From positions 1 through 28,528 of IMG/VR virus record IMGVR_UViG_3300009103_000124: 28,528 nt of DNA; one strand, 5' to 3'. The first letter of the stretch is position 1, and each line of letters starts with the position of its first letter. The notes beneath the pieces were generated by a model that was given only the letters and a program-made list of their open reading frames with translations, ran no database searches and was not told where the DNA came from. The position numbers and the translations under genes are program-made. Source of the stretch: a virus. Positions 22,636-28,528 of this stretch are shown piece after piece.

Positions 22636-23577
22636 CTATGAATTTTGCGACTGCTTCTGCTCTTGCCAAGCCTTTGTAATTTCCATCCGTTTCTCAGGAG
22701 TCTGGCCTTTCATTGCTGACATATATTCCTCTGAGGTTTTTGGTACGGCAAAATCATATTTTTTTGTCGTGCCTACACCTACTGGGGGCGTCTGCCCATT
22801 TCCACCAGCTGAACCTCTTGGTTGAGCCACTGGTAAATCGTAATAACTAGTGGTTATATCCCGAACTAAATCTTCGAATTCTACCCGTTGTTCGTGGGCG
22901 TCATTTAAGACCGTTCCATCAGGGTTTAAAACAACGGTTCTATCATCTTGAATATCGAACTGATACGCCTTCAATTTGTCGATGATAATACTCCTTTGCT
23001 TTCTAGCCTTTACTGGGTCAGCTGAAAATATGGGATTCAGATTGTCGATAACTGACGATGCTCTGTCCTTTACCTTACCGAATATTTTCTCGGTTTCAAA
23101 AGCCGTTTTCTGTTGGGAGATTTTCGCTTCCCATTCTTCGTTGGCCTTTGAGAGTTGAGCCTTCCACTTTTCTTGTTCATCAATGAATGGTTTGCTCTTG
23201 CGAATTAACTCTGGCGTAACCTCTTGTGGCTCTGGGTTTCCATTGCCGTTAGATTTATGCGCCTCGAGTAAAGACTTCACTAGGTCTAAACCAGTCTTGT
23301 CGGATTGAAATTCGAATGATTCCTTGATAGATTTCTCCAAATTTCCCAACGATTGGCTCTGTCCTTTTTTGAACCCATCGTCGAACAATTTATCCTTATC
23401 TTCTTTGGATAATTTTAGCCCAGAAACTCTATCAGCATCAATCTGCAATAGTGTCTCCAAGGCGTTCTCCTTCAATCCTTCTCCATCCTCATTTTCCAAG
23501 AGAGAGGCCAACTCCTCATCAGTTTTTTTCGTTTGCTTCTGCAACAAACCATATAGTGCTCCTTTGTAATCCATCAT
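22636..23577 (-). CDS. head scaffolding protein
   Basis: 313 residues, strongly helical and charged (VKSLLEAHKS; WKAQLSKANEEWEAKISQQK), a Pro/Gly-rich linker (PRGSAGGNGQTPPVGVG) and a short helical C-terminus (MSAMKGQTPEKRMEITKAWQ). This is the composition of phage scaffolds, which hold the portal and capsid subunits together and leave or are degraded before packaging. It lies directly upstream of the capsid gene. ATG-ATG at its start leaves one residue of ambiguity. Ends in TAG. Confidence 0.75.
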   Translation of the reverse strand: MMDYKGALYGLLQKQTKKTDEELASLLENEDGEGLKENALETLLQIDADRVSGLKLSKEDKDKLFDDGFKKGQSQSLGNLEKSIKESFEFQSDKTGLDLVKSLLEAHKSNGNGNPEPQEVTPELIRKSKPFIDEQEKWKAQLSKANEEWEAKISQQKTAFETEKIFGKVKDRASSVIDNLNPIFSADPVKARKQRSIIIDKLKAYQFDIQDDRTVVLNPDGTVLNDAHEQRVEFEDLVRDITTSYYDLPVAQPRGSAGGNGQTPPVGVGTTKKYDFAVPKTSEEYMSAMKGQTPEKRMEITKAWQEQKQSQNS

Positions 23578-23596
23578 TTAAAATTTTTCCAGCGAC

Positions 23597-23758
23597 TCAA
23601 TCTGTTTGCTCGTCTGCCTCTGGTGGGGTTGCTTTTTTCTTTTTCGTTGCCGAGGGAATTTCCACATATCTGACCTGAACCGACTCTGGGAGTTTCTTAA
23701 ATGTGTCCTTGGACATATCCACGACTTTATTGCTTTTGGTGTGTCTGTATTTTGCCAT
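23597..23758 (-). CDS. small basic head-region protein
   Basis: 53 residues: MAKYRHTKSNKVVDMSKDTF, then KKLPESVQVRYVEIPSATKK and an acidic end. It stands between the 23761-24090 gene (gap 2) and the scaffold gene (gap 19), filling the space neatly on the coding strand. Small Lys-rich proteins in this slot occur in other Bacteroidota phages; function unknown. Confidence 0.65.
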   Translation of the reverse strand: MAKYRHTKSNKVVDMSKDTFKKLPESVQVRYVEIPSATKKKKATPPEADEQTD

Positions 23759-23760
23759 TT

Positions 23761-24090
23761 TTATTGATTTAATTCTTTGATTCTAAGGTCTGCCATTTTC
23801 TTGGCTCCCGTTCGCGTGTCCTCTGATAAAAATTCTTGTATTTCTGGTTCCGAATTAAACCCTTTCAGCTGGGAGGCTAGTTCGTCTAGTCTGTAGTTCT
23901 TAGACGAATCTACTTCGGGGGGTGTGTACGTTGCTGGTTTTGGCTTTTTTTCTGCTTTTTTCTTTTTTGATTTTCCCTTTTTTTTCCACCCGTTTTTGTT
24001 TGGTGGCAATAAATCCCAAGCGAGTCTAGTGAACCCCCTTGTCTCCCCATCTTTCTCGGCAATTACTTGGTAGTCTATGCTCTGATTCAT
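23761..24090 (-). CDS. hypothetical head-region protein with Lys-rich linker
   Basis: 109 residues from the ATG at 24090; an upstream in-frame ATG at 24150 would add 20 residues running through promoter-like DNA. The start MNQSIDYQVIAEKDGETRGF and middle TRLAWDLLPPNKNGW are followed by a very basic tract (KKKGKSKKKKAEKKPKPA), then SSKNYRLDELASQLKG, possibly a HeH/SAP-like helical fold, and a helical end. The basic tract suggests DNA or capsid interaction. Function unknown. Confidence 0.62.
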   Translation of the reverse strand: MNQSIDYQVIAEKDGETRGFTRLAWDLLPPNKNGWKKKGKSKKKKAEKKPKPATYTPPEVDSSKNYRLDELASQLKGFNSEPEIQEFLSEDTRTGAKKMADLRIKELNQ

Positions 24091-24103
24091 AGTAGAATTT
24101 TTA

Positions 24104-24136
24104 CAAAGTAAGGTAAAATTTGAATAGCGAACAAAA
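24104..24136 (-). promoter_or_regulatory. candidate promoter within the head cluster
   Basis: On the minus strand TTTTTG, 20 bases, then TTACTTTG, one mismatch from TAnnTTTG, ending 14 bases before the ATG at 24090. It lies in the 159-bp gap 24091-24249, which has no gene and also carries GCGATTTAAGGCATT at 24164. Confidence 0.35.
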
Positions 24137-24249
24137 ATTTTCTGCTTCACGGCTTATTTTAAAGCGATTTAAGGCATTGTATTTTTCAAGCTATGTTAGT
24201 TATTCTTTTGGCGTAGATGTTCGTTTAAACCGCAAGGAACACCCCTTAA

Positions 24250-25203
24250 TCAATCGGGTTTGCACTTATGTAACTTCTGTGGCTTCGCTTTTGGCCTTTT
24301 CACCAGCTTACCATTCTTTTCCATAAGGTCGGGTCGCCTTCTGAGAACCATTTCGTTTGGCAACCACTGCACATTATGTCGACAGTTGTAGCCACCCATT
24401 TGAGTGATTGGGTTGTATCCCGTTTTAGGCTTACCGCCCCACTTCAATTTCTTCCATTGCTCGGCCTCTTTTTCAGTGAAGATTAATCCGTTTCGTTGGC
24501 AACAAAAATTTCGAGTCGTTTTTATCTTGCCCCCAGAATATCTAAAGGCTTGTAATTTTAAGTCTTTCGCGATTAAGGTGTTATACGTTCTATCTACCTC
24601 TTGGTAGGCATCGTTGACAAAGGTTTTGTAATGTCTTGCCAGTTTGCCCTCTACCCCGTCTGGCACCCCCTTGATAATTGTAGACAGCTCTTGCCTCAAT
24701 ACAGATACTGGGTTTCCAGCCGTGATGTTTTTCACAGTCGCTTGAGTGACCTCTGTTCGAACGGTTGAATCTTGGAGAAAACTGTCCATCATTCCTCCCG
24801 AGACTAGTTTGCCCTTTCCATCGACACCCAATCTGCCTAAGACGATGCCCTTGCTTCGTTTGCCAATTGCGTCAAATTTTGCCTTGGTTGTGAACCCAGA
24901 ATAGTAGTTATTGGATAGACCCATCGACGATTCAATATCGGTTATAAACTGGGAGATATTTTTGGCATTTGCCCCAGCGTTGAATTTCTTAAATAATGCT
25001 TGAATCGAGGCCGTTAATTTGAGGTTTTTTTTGTTCTGCAGAATGACGCCGTTCTTCACATCGACCTTGTCTATTACTTGTTTCAGTATCAGCTGAAATA
25101 ATTGCCTCTCCAACCCCTTCACTCTCTTGTTAAGGTTCTTTTCTCTACCCTCCAGAAAGTCTAGTTTAGATTTGAATAATTTGTTGAGTTCTTCTTCGGT
25201 CAT
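24250..25203 (-). CDS. Mu gpF/SPP1 gp7-like minor head protein
   Basis: 317 residues. Its C-terminal part carries the family signature: FRYSGGKIKTTRNFCCQRNG, a spacer with FTEKEAEQWKKLKWGGKP, then MGGYNCRHNVQWLPNE (Gly-Gly-Tyr-Asn-Cys-Arg-His). In Mu and SPP1 these proteins enter the head with the portal and take part in DNA delivery or assembly. The N-terminal 200 residues are helical and coiled (NLNKRVKGLERQLFQLILKQ). It starts four bases after the portal stop, as is standard. CC and C-R-H residues may bind metal. Confidence 0.85.
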   Translation of the reverse strand: MTEEELNKLFKSKLDFLEGREKNLNKRVKGLERQLFQLILKQVIDKVDVKNGVILQNKKNLKLTASIQALFKKFNAGANAKNISQFITDIESSMGLSNNYYSGFTTKAKFDAIGKRSKGIVLGRLGVDGKGKLVSGGMMDSFLQDSTVRTEVTQATVKNITAGNPVSVLRQELSTIIKGVPDGVEGKLARHYKTFVNDAYQEVDRTYNTLIAKDLKLQAFRYSGGKIKTTRNFCCQRNGLIFTEKEAEQWKKLKWGGKPKTGYNPITQMGGYNCRHNVQWLPNEMVLRRRPDLMEKNGKLVKRPKAKPQKLHKCKPD

Positions 25204-25206
25204 TCA

Positions 25207-27273
25207 TCATTCTGTTGGGGGCAATATTTGTTTGTCAACCATTGCAGATGCCACGTCTTTTTCAAACCCGAATATCTCTTGTATAAGGCGCTCAGCTACC
25301 TTCTCCGACATTTGGTTGTTTGCCACTGCTATGTTTATGTCAATGATAGCTTGAACACCCCCTACGGTACCTTTCAGTTTTGCCTTGGCTTCTGCCTCAA
25401 TGTCTACGGGCGTTTCTATTTGTGCCCCAGTCTCACCGCCGAACGTCATCGCGGTAAATGATTCCCCAGCTATTCTTACCTTGTACTCGTCTATTTTTTC
25501 ATCGACAATCTTCTTTCTAACGGCATAAGGCAGTAGGTAAAAATTCTTGTCTTGTTCTGCATATTCTATTTCAAGTTCTTGCAAAATAGAATCAAAGTTT
25601 GACCACAGAATCAAATCCTTTTCACTCGCTTGTCCTTGGGCTTGTATGTAAACGATTTCCTCGGTAGACTTCCCAGCGAAAGGAATGTGCTCTTGTTTTA
25701 TCATAAACCGATTCAGCTTTTCTGGGCTGTCTGCCCATATTTTTTCAGCGATATCATTCGCGATTTCTGTACGAACAAAACTGGGGGCCTCTGACTCTAC
25801 GGCGTTCTTTAAATCTCTGAGCAAGGCATCGAGGCTCTTTAGCTTGAAATCTTTGGGGAATTTATGTACCACCATTAACCCATCCATATTGTCGGTAAAG
25901 ACTGCGGTCAACGATACTAGTTTTTCGTAGACAGAACTAAACTTTTGGGCGAACGGAAATAGGGTGTCATAAACAGACTGCATTTCTATTACCACTTCGG
26001 TGGCCGTGTTGGCTACGCTGTCTCGATTAAAGGTGTCAGAACTGAAGACGTCTTTGATAGCATCAGCCTCAAGCCTACGCAGATACTGTTCTTGGAACGT
26101 GGCCAGTTGTATGTCGGGGCCAGAATAATGCGTCAACTTCGCTAGGTCGTACATCATCTGAGGGTCTTTCGGAATAGGCAACAGCACGATATCTTGTGCC
26201 GATGTTTGTATCTGGTACCCCGAGCCTTTACAAGAACCGCAAAGGTTACCGTCATCTCTATATCCGTTCTTGCACCTTACGTTATCTTCTCCGTCACACC
26301 GCTTGACATATTGATACTTCTGAGGGAAGGCGTGAAGGGTCATTGTTAGGTCAAATTCCGAGCCAGTTTTCAGCGTCTTTTTCATTCGATTGACCGCTGG
26401 TTGAAACGGACTTACAAATGTTCTCCCGTCTGTTACTAAATCTCTTTTGTATCCCACCCTAATTCCTTGCACCATACCAGAATTTTGGTTGTAGATTTTC
26501 ACTAGAAACTTGTTGTCCTTGTCTAGAGCATAGGTAAACTGGTCAAACGCAACCTCACCAGCGTCTGTCAAGGGTATATCTGTGTATTCAGCTGACGCGA
26601 GTCTGTCAAGGGTAGTTATTTCTACTTGATAGTCCTTCAGATAAATGAAGTATTTATAGTCGGTTACCCACTTTGTGGTCTGTGGGTTAAATTGGTCGAC
26701 AACCTCTCTCAGATATTCTCGCCTAAATAAAATCCATTGTAAGATGTTGTTATCGTACTTGTAATCTAGCACGTCCGACGAGGAAACCTCTACGGGAAAC
26801 GGCTTGGCCTTCTCTGTCTCGGCATTAAACGAGTCGAACTCAACAAGGATAAAGGCATTCGGGTCACAAAACGATAGTTCAATGAACCGTGTGTCCATAT
26901 AAGAGTCGAGGGTGTAATCTCCCCAAAACCCATCTAAGATACCTTCCAGTTCTGCGACTTTTTGCGCCTTGTTTTGGCCTACAAATTCTATCGTCTTAGT
27001 CACGTTGTCCATTCTGCCCACCTTGTTGAATGGGGACATTATTTTTTCGGATATTGCTGGGAGAATCGTTTCGGTAATTTCCAGACGTTGTTCGAAGGCA
27101 TCTTTATCCTCTCTTTTCACAATCTGACGAAGCATCTTGGCAATGCCCTCACCAGTTATCAACCTTTTGTACTCATCGGATAGGTCTGTTACTCGCTCAT
27201 AATCTTGGTGCCTTACCTCATTCTTAATCGACAGACTCAGGCGTCTAATGGCTTGTTCAACTGAAAGGTGCAT
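25207..27273 (-). CDS. portal protein with an embedded zinc-finger-like loop
   Basis: 688 residues, first gene of the head cluster. Helical and mixed pattern of large portals (YMDTRFIELSFCDPNAFILV, DVLDYKYDNNILQWILFRRE, YLRRLEADAIKDVFSSDTFN). It forms the dodecameric ring through which DNA is packed. At 326-348, C326, C334, C345 and C348, with NGYRDDGNLCGSCKGSGY, look like a DnaJ-type zinc finger set into the portal body. Followed at once by the Mu-F-like gene, which supports the call. A good promoter lies 15 bases upstream of the ATG; the terminase genes expected before it are absent from this window. Confidence 0.8.
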   Translation of the reverse strand: MHLSVEQAIRRLSLSIKNEVRHQDYERVTDLSDEYKRLITGEGIAKMLRQIVKREDKDAFEQRLEITETILPAISEKIMSPFNKVGRMDNVTKTIEFVGQNKAQKVAELEGILDGFWGDYTLDSYMDTRFIELSFCDPNAFILVEFDSFNAETEKAKPFPVEVSSSDVLDYKYDNNILQWILFRREYLREVVDQFNPQTTKWVTDYKYFIYLKDYQVEITTLDRLASAEYTDIPLTDAGEVAFDQFTYALDKDNKFLVKIYNQNSGMVQGIRVGYKRDLVTDGRTFVSPFQPAVNRMKKTLKTGSEFDLTMTLHAFPQKYQYVKRCDGEDNVRCKNGYRDDGNLCGSCKGSGYQIQTSAQDIVLLPIPKDPQMMYDLAKLTHYSGPDIQLATFQEQYLRRLEADAIKDVFSSDTFNRDSVANTATEVVIEMQSVYDTLFPFAQKFSSVYEKLVSLTAVFTDNMDGLMVVHKFPKDFKLKSLDALLRDLKNAVESEAPSFVRTEIANDIAEKIWADSPEKLNRFMIKQEHIPFAGKSTEEIVYIQAQGQASEKDLILWSNFDSILQELEIEYAEQDKNFYLLPYAVRKKIVDEKIDEYKVRIAGESFTAMTFGGETGAQIETPVDIEAEAKAKLKGTVGGVQAIIDINIAVANNQMSEKVAERLIQEIFGFEKDVASAMVDKQILPPTE

Positions 27274-27287
27274 AATGAAAGTTTCAA

Positions 27288-27317
27288 CAAATCTAACGAT
27301 TCTATCGCAGTTTCAAA
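27288..27317 (-). promoter_or_regulatory. promoter of the portal/head operon
   Basis: On the minus strand TTTTG, an 18-base spacer, then TAGATTTG: a full match to TTTG-N18-TAnnTTTG, the Bacteroidota primary sigma consensus. It ends 14 bases before the portal ATG (27273), giving a very short leader. The best promoter match I found in the window. Confidence 0.65.
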
Positions 27318-27460
27318 ACCTTGCTGGGAAATTCTGATTTAATCGCATTGGCGCTCGATTTACGGCATTATCTTGGTTTGAACGACTGTTATGCTGCGCC
27401 AGTATTTTAAACCGCTCAAAACCGAGATAAGGCAGTCACACGAGGTTTATATAGTATTCT

Positions 27461-27540
27461 ATTGTCTTGTATTGTATTGTATAGTCTTATATTATATTGT
27501 TTGTTGCACATACGTTGAACGACCGTTGAACGTCCGTTGG
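27461..27540. repeat. second origin-like module (8 pentamers plus iterons)
   Basis: Plus strand: eight 5-bp units of form NTTGT or a near variant (27461-27500; the first four perfect), TTGTT at 27501-27505, a short spacer, then CGTTGAACGAC, CGTTGAACGTC and CGTTGG in tandem (about 27513-27540). The layout copies that at 1046-1114 inside the initiator gene, in the same orientation. Likely bound by the initiator; could be the main origin or an accessory site. Confidence 0.55.
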
Positions 27541-27544
27541 CCTA

Positions 27545-27562
27545 ATGCGAAATTTATCGCAT
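27545..27562. promoter_or_regulatory. inverted repeat, operator-like
   Basis: ATGCGA and TCGCAT form a perfect 6-bp dyad around AATTTA, next to the iterons and before the terminator. ATCGCATT half-sites also occur at 27341 and 9780. A repressor or initiator site is possible. Confidence 0.4.
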
Positions 27563-27590
27563 AAAAAAACCCCCCATCGCTGGGAGGTTT
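27563..27590 (-). terminator. Rho-independent terminator after the DUF932 gene
   Basis: Minus-strand hairpin AAACCTCCCA / TGGGGGGTTT (one G-U) with loop GCGA, followed by a run of T. It isolates the DUF932 transcript from the control region and the portal operon. Confidence 0.82.
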
Positions 27591-27611
27591 CTAAACATTA
27601 AAAATCGAGTG

Positions 27612-28493
27612 CTATGCCTTCACTGTCTTCTTAGCTTTCGCCTCGTTGTTAAGCATCCACTCTAGCACCTTTCCATCCACTCTCTCTCTATCCTCGGCTC
27701 GGTTGTTCAAGTCCTTGTTGTGGTTCAGCTGAAAATTAATCCCGTTAAAAATTAACCAGTCGGTGACGGGAGCCTTCAACTCTTTCGCCTCTTTCATTAT
27801 GGTTTGTTGGATTTCCTCAACCATTTTCTTCGGAGTGCCTTGCACCGCATTAAGCACTTCTTCGAGTCTGTCAGCCCACTTGCTAACCTTTCTGTCAGCT
27901 AGTACCTCAAACGGCTTAATAACGTTCTTAAAGGTTTCTTCCAAGTTGTCAACAATGTCCAGCGCCATTTCCTCAATCGCTTCGGCTGTCAAACTGGAGG
28001 TGTGTTTCTGCGACACAAGTGTATCGTTCGCCCATCCCATCATTCCGTTTGAGCAAACCTGTCTCCATACTCCGTGAGTGATAGAAAATTTCATACAACC
28101 ATCGTAGCTGTGTCGAATCGAAAGTCTCTGCTCTACCACGTCTTTCTTTCCCCCGATGCTGTGCCCTTTACCTTCAAGGACATAATCTACATAAAATCGG
28201 CTGTAATCCCAATGTCTGTAGGTCGCCTTAAACTTTACGCCCTGCTCTTTCAAAACTTTCTCAAACGGCGTCAAAATGTCCTTAATCGGAACAAGTGAAT
28301 AACTCGCCGAGCAAAAGTTTATCAACTTCGGGTTGCCCTCGTTAGTAGTTGCCACGACAACCGAGGCTAATCTGCTGGAGGTCATTTCCATTTTCGCGTC
28401 ACCTAATACGCTGGTTCCAGCTACTTTTTCTACTGGGAAAAACAATTTCGTTTTACCTACTTTCGTCTCTCTGTTGCTAATTGCATTTTTCAT
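27612..28493 (-). CDS. DUF932 phage/plasmid protein
   Basis: 293 residues. The core RLSIRHSYDGCMKFSITHGV, then WRQVCSNGMMGW (121-154), is the hallmark of DUF932 (S-Y-D-G ... R-x-V-C-S-N-G). The family is common in phages and plasmids, usually in early or replication regions; its molecular role is not settled. The C-terminal half is helical and charged. It has a separate terminator, so it ends an upstream transcript, probably an early or replication operon outside the window. Start: GAAACCAAAA and taaattATG, like the early genes. Confidence 0.82.
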   Translation of the reverse strand: MKNAISNRETKVGKTKLFFPVEKVAGTSVLGDAKMEMTSSRLASVVVATTNEGNPKLINFCSASYSLVPIKDILTPFEKVLKEQGVKFKATYRHWDYSRFYVDYVLEGKGHSIGGKKDVVEQRLSIRHSYDGCMKFSITHGVWRQVCSNGMMGWANDTLVSQKHTSSLTAEAIEEMALDIVDNLEETFKNVIKPFEVLADRKVSKWADRLEEVLNAVQGTPKKMVEEIQQTIMKEAKELKAPVTDWLIFNGINFQLNHNKDLNNRAEDRERVDGKVLEWMLNNEAKAKKTVKA

Positions 28494-28528
28494 AATTTAT
28501 AAATTTTGGTTTCTACCGACAAAACCCC

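Larger units (their letters stand above)
27274..27611. other. 338-bp non-coding control region
   Basis: No gene on either strand. From the DUF932 side it holds a terminator (27563-27590), an inverted repeat (27545-27562), an origin-like array (27461-27540), about 90 bases of unexplained sequence with GATTTAATCGCATT (27337) and CGATTTACGGCATT (27356), and the portal promoter (27288-27317). Confidence 0.75.

Noticed and set aside
1-28528. TAG recoded as an amino acid, as in some crAss-like phages
   Set aside because: TAG ends several ordinary genes (6190, 7468, 8431, 18549, 22636) and I saw no gene interrupted by in-frame TAG other than the one at 9957. Read-through at 22636 would run on through the capsid gene in the wrong frame.

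Overview
This window is part of a tailed double-stranded DNA phage or prophage with siphovirus-type tail genes: a 1360-residue tape measure and no sheath. The host is most likely a member of the Bacteroidota, probably Flavobacteriia. The reasons are A-rich start contexts (taaattATG) with almost no Shine-Dalgarno sequences, several perfect matches to the Bacteroidota -7 promoter element TAnnTTTG, and the gene families present (DUF932, YqaJ exonuclease plus Rad52/ERF annealing protein, M15 endolysin, fibre with a C-terminal shaft-knob module). G+C is roughly 40% by eye. Every gene I accept is on the minus strand, so transcription runs from high to low coordinates.

In order of transcription: a DUF932 protein (28.5-27.6 kb), a terminator, and a 338-bp non-coding region with an origin-like repeat array and a good promoter. 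The head genes follow: portal, Mu-F-like minor head protein, two small head genes, scaffold and major capsid, closed by a terminator at 21.55 kb. After a promoter-like site come the connector and tail genes: a Cys-rich adaptor-like protein, two tail-completion-like proteins, a membrane protein, tail assembly chaperones joined by a -1 frameshift, the tape measure, a 983-residue distal tail protein carrying an inserted propeller-like repeat domain, a 451-residue tail protein with a broken coding-like 3' tail, small virion proteins and a fibre. The lysis genes come next (membrane/coiled-coil protein, M15 endolysin, holin-like, spanin-like), with a terminator at 5.45 kb. The leftmost 5.4 kb is an early region: a chain of small genes often overlapping by ATGA, including a ribbon-helix-helix protein, then annealing protein, YqaJ exonuclease, a replication initiator-like gene with an origin-like array inside it, and three small genes, the last cut by the window edge.

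No terminase, integrase, tRNA or CRISPR array was found, so the genome continues outside the window. The observations I rate highest are: (i) GATC and CATG do not occur anywhere in 28.5 kb and CCGG occurs once, where base composition predicts about 50 to 100 of each; (ii) two origin-like modules of the same design (eight 5-bp repeats, then TTGTT, then GTTGAACG-type iterons), one inside the initiator gene and one in the spacer upstream of the portal; (iii) the propeller-like insertion in a tail protein; (iv) a tail gene whose reading continues plausibly past a TAG and then in the -1 frame. Assignments rest on reading motifs and gene order by eye; no database search was possible.
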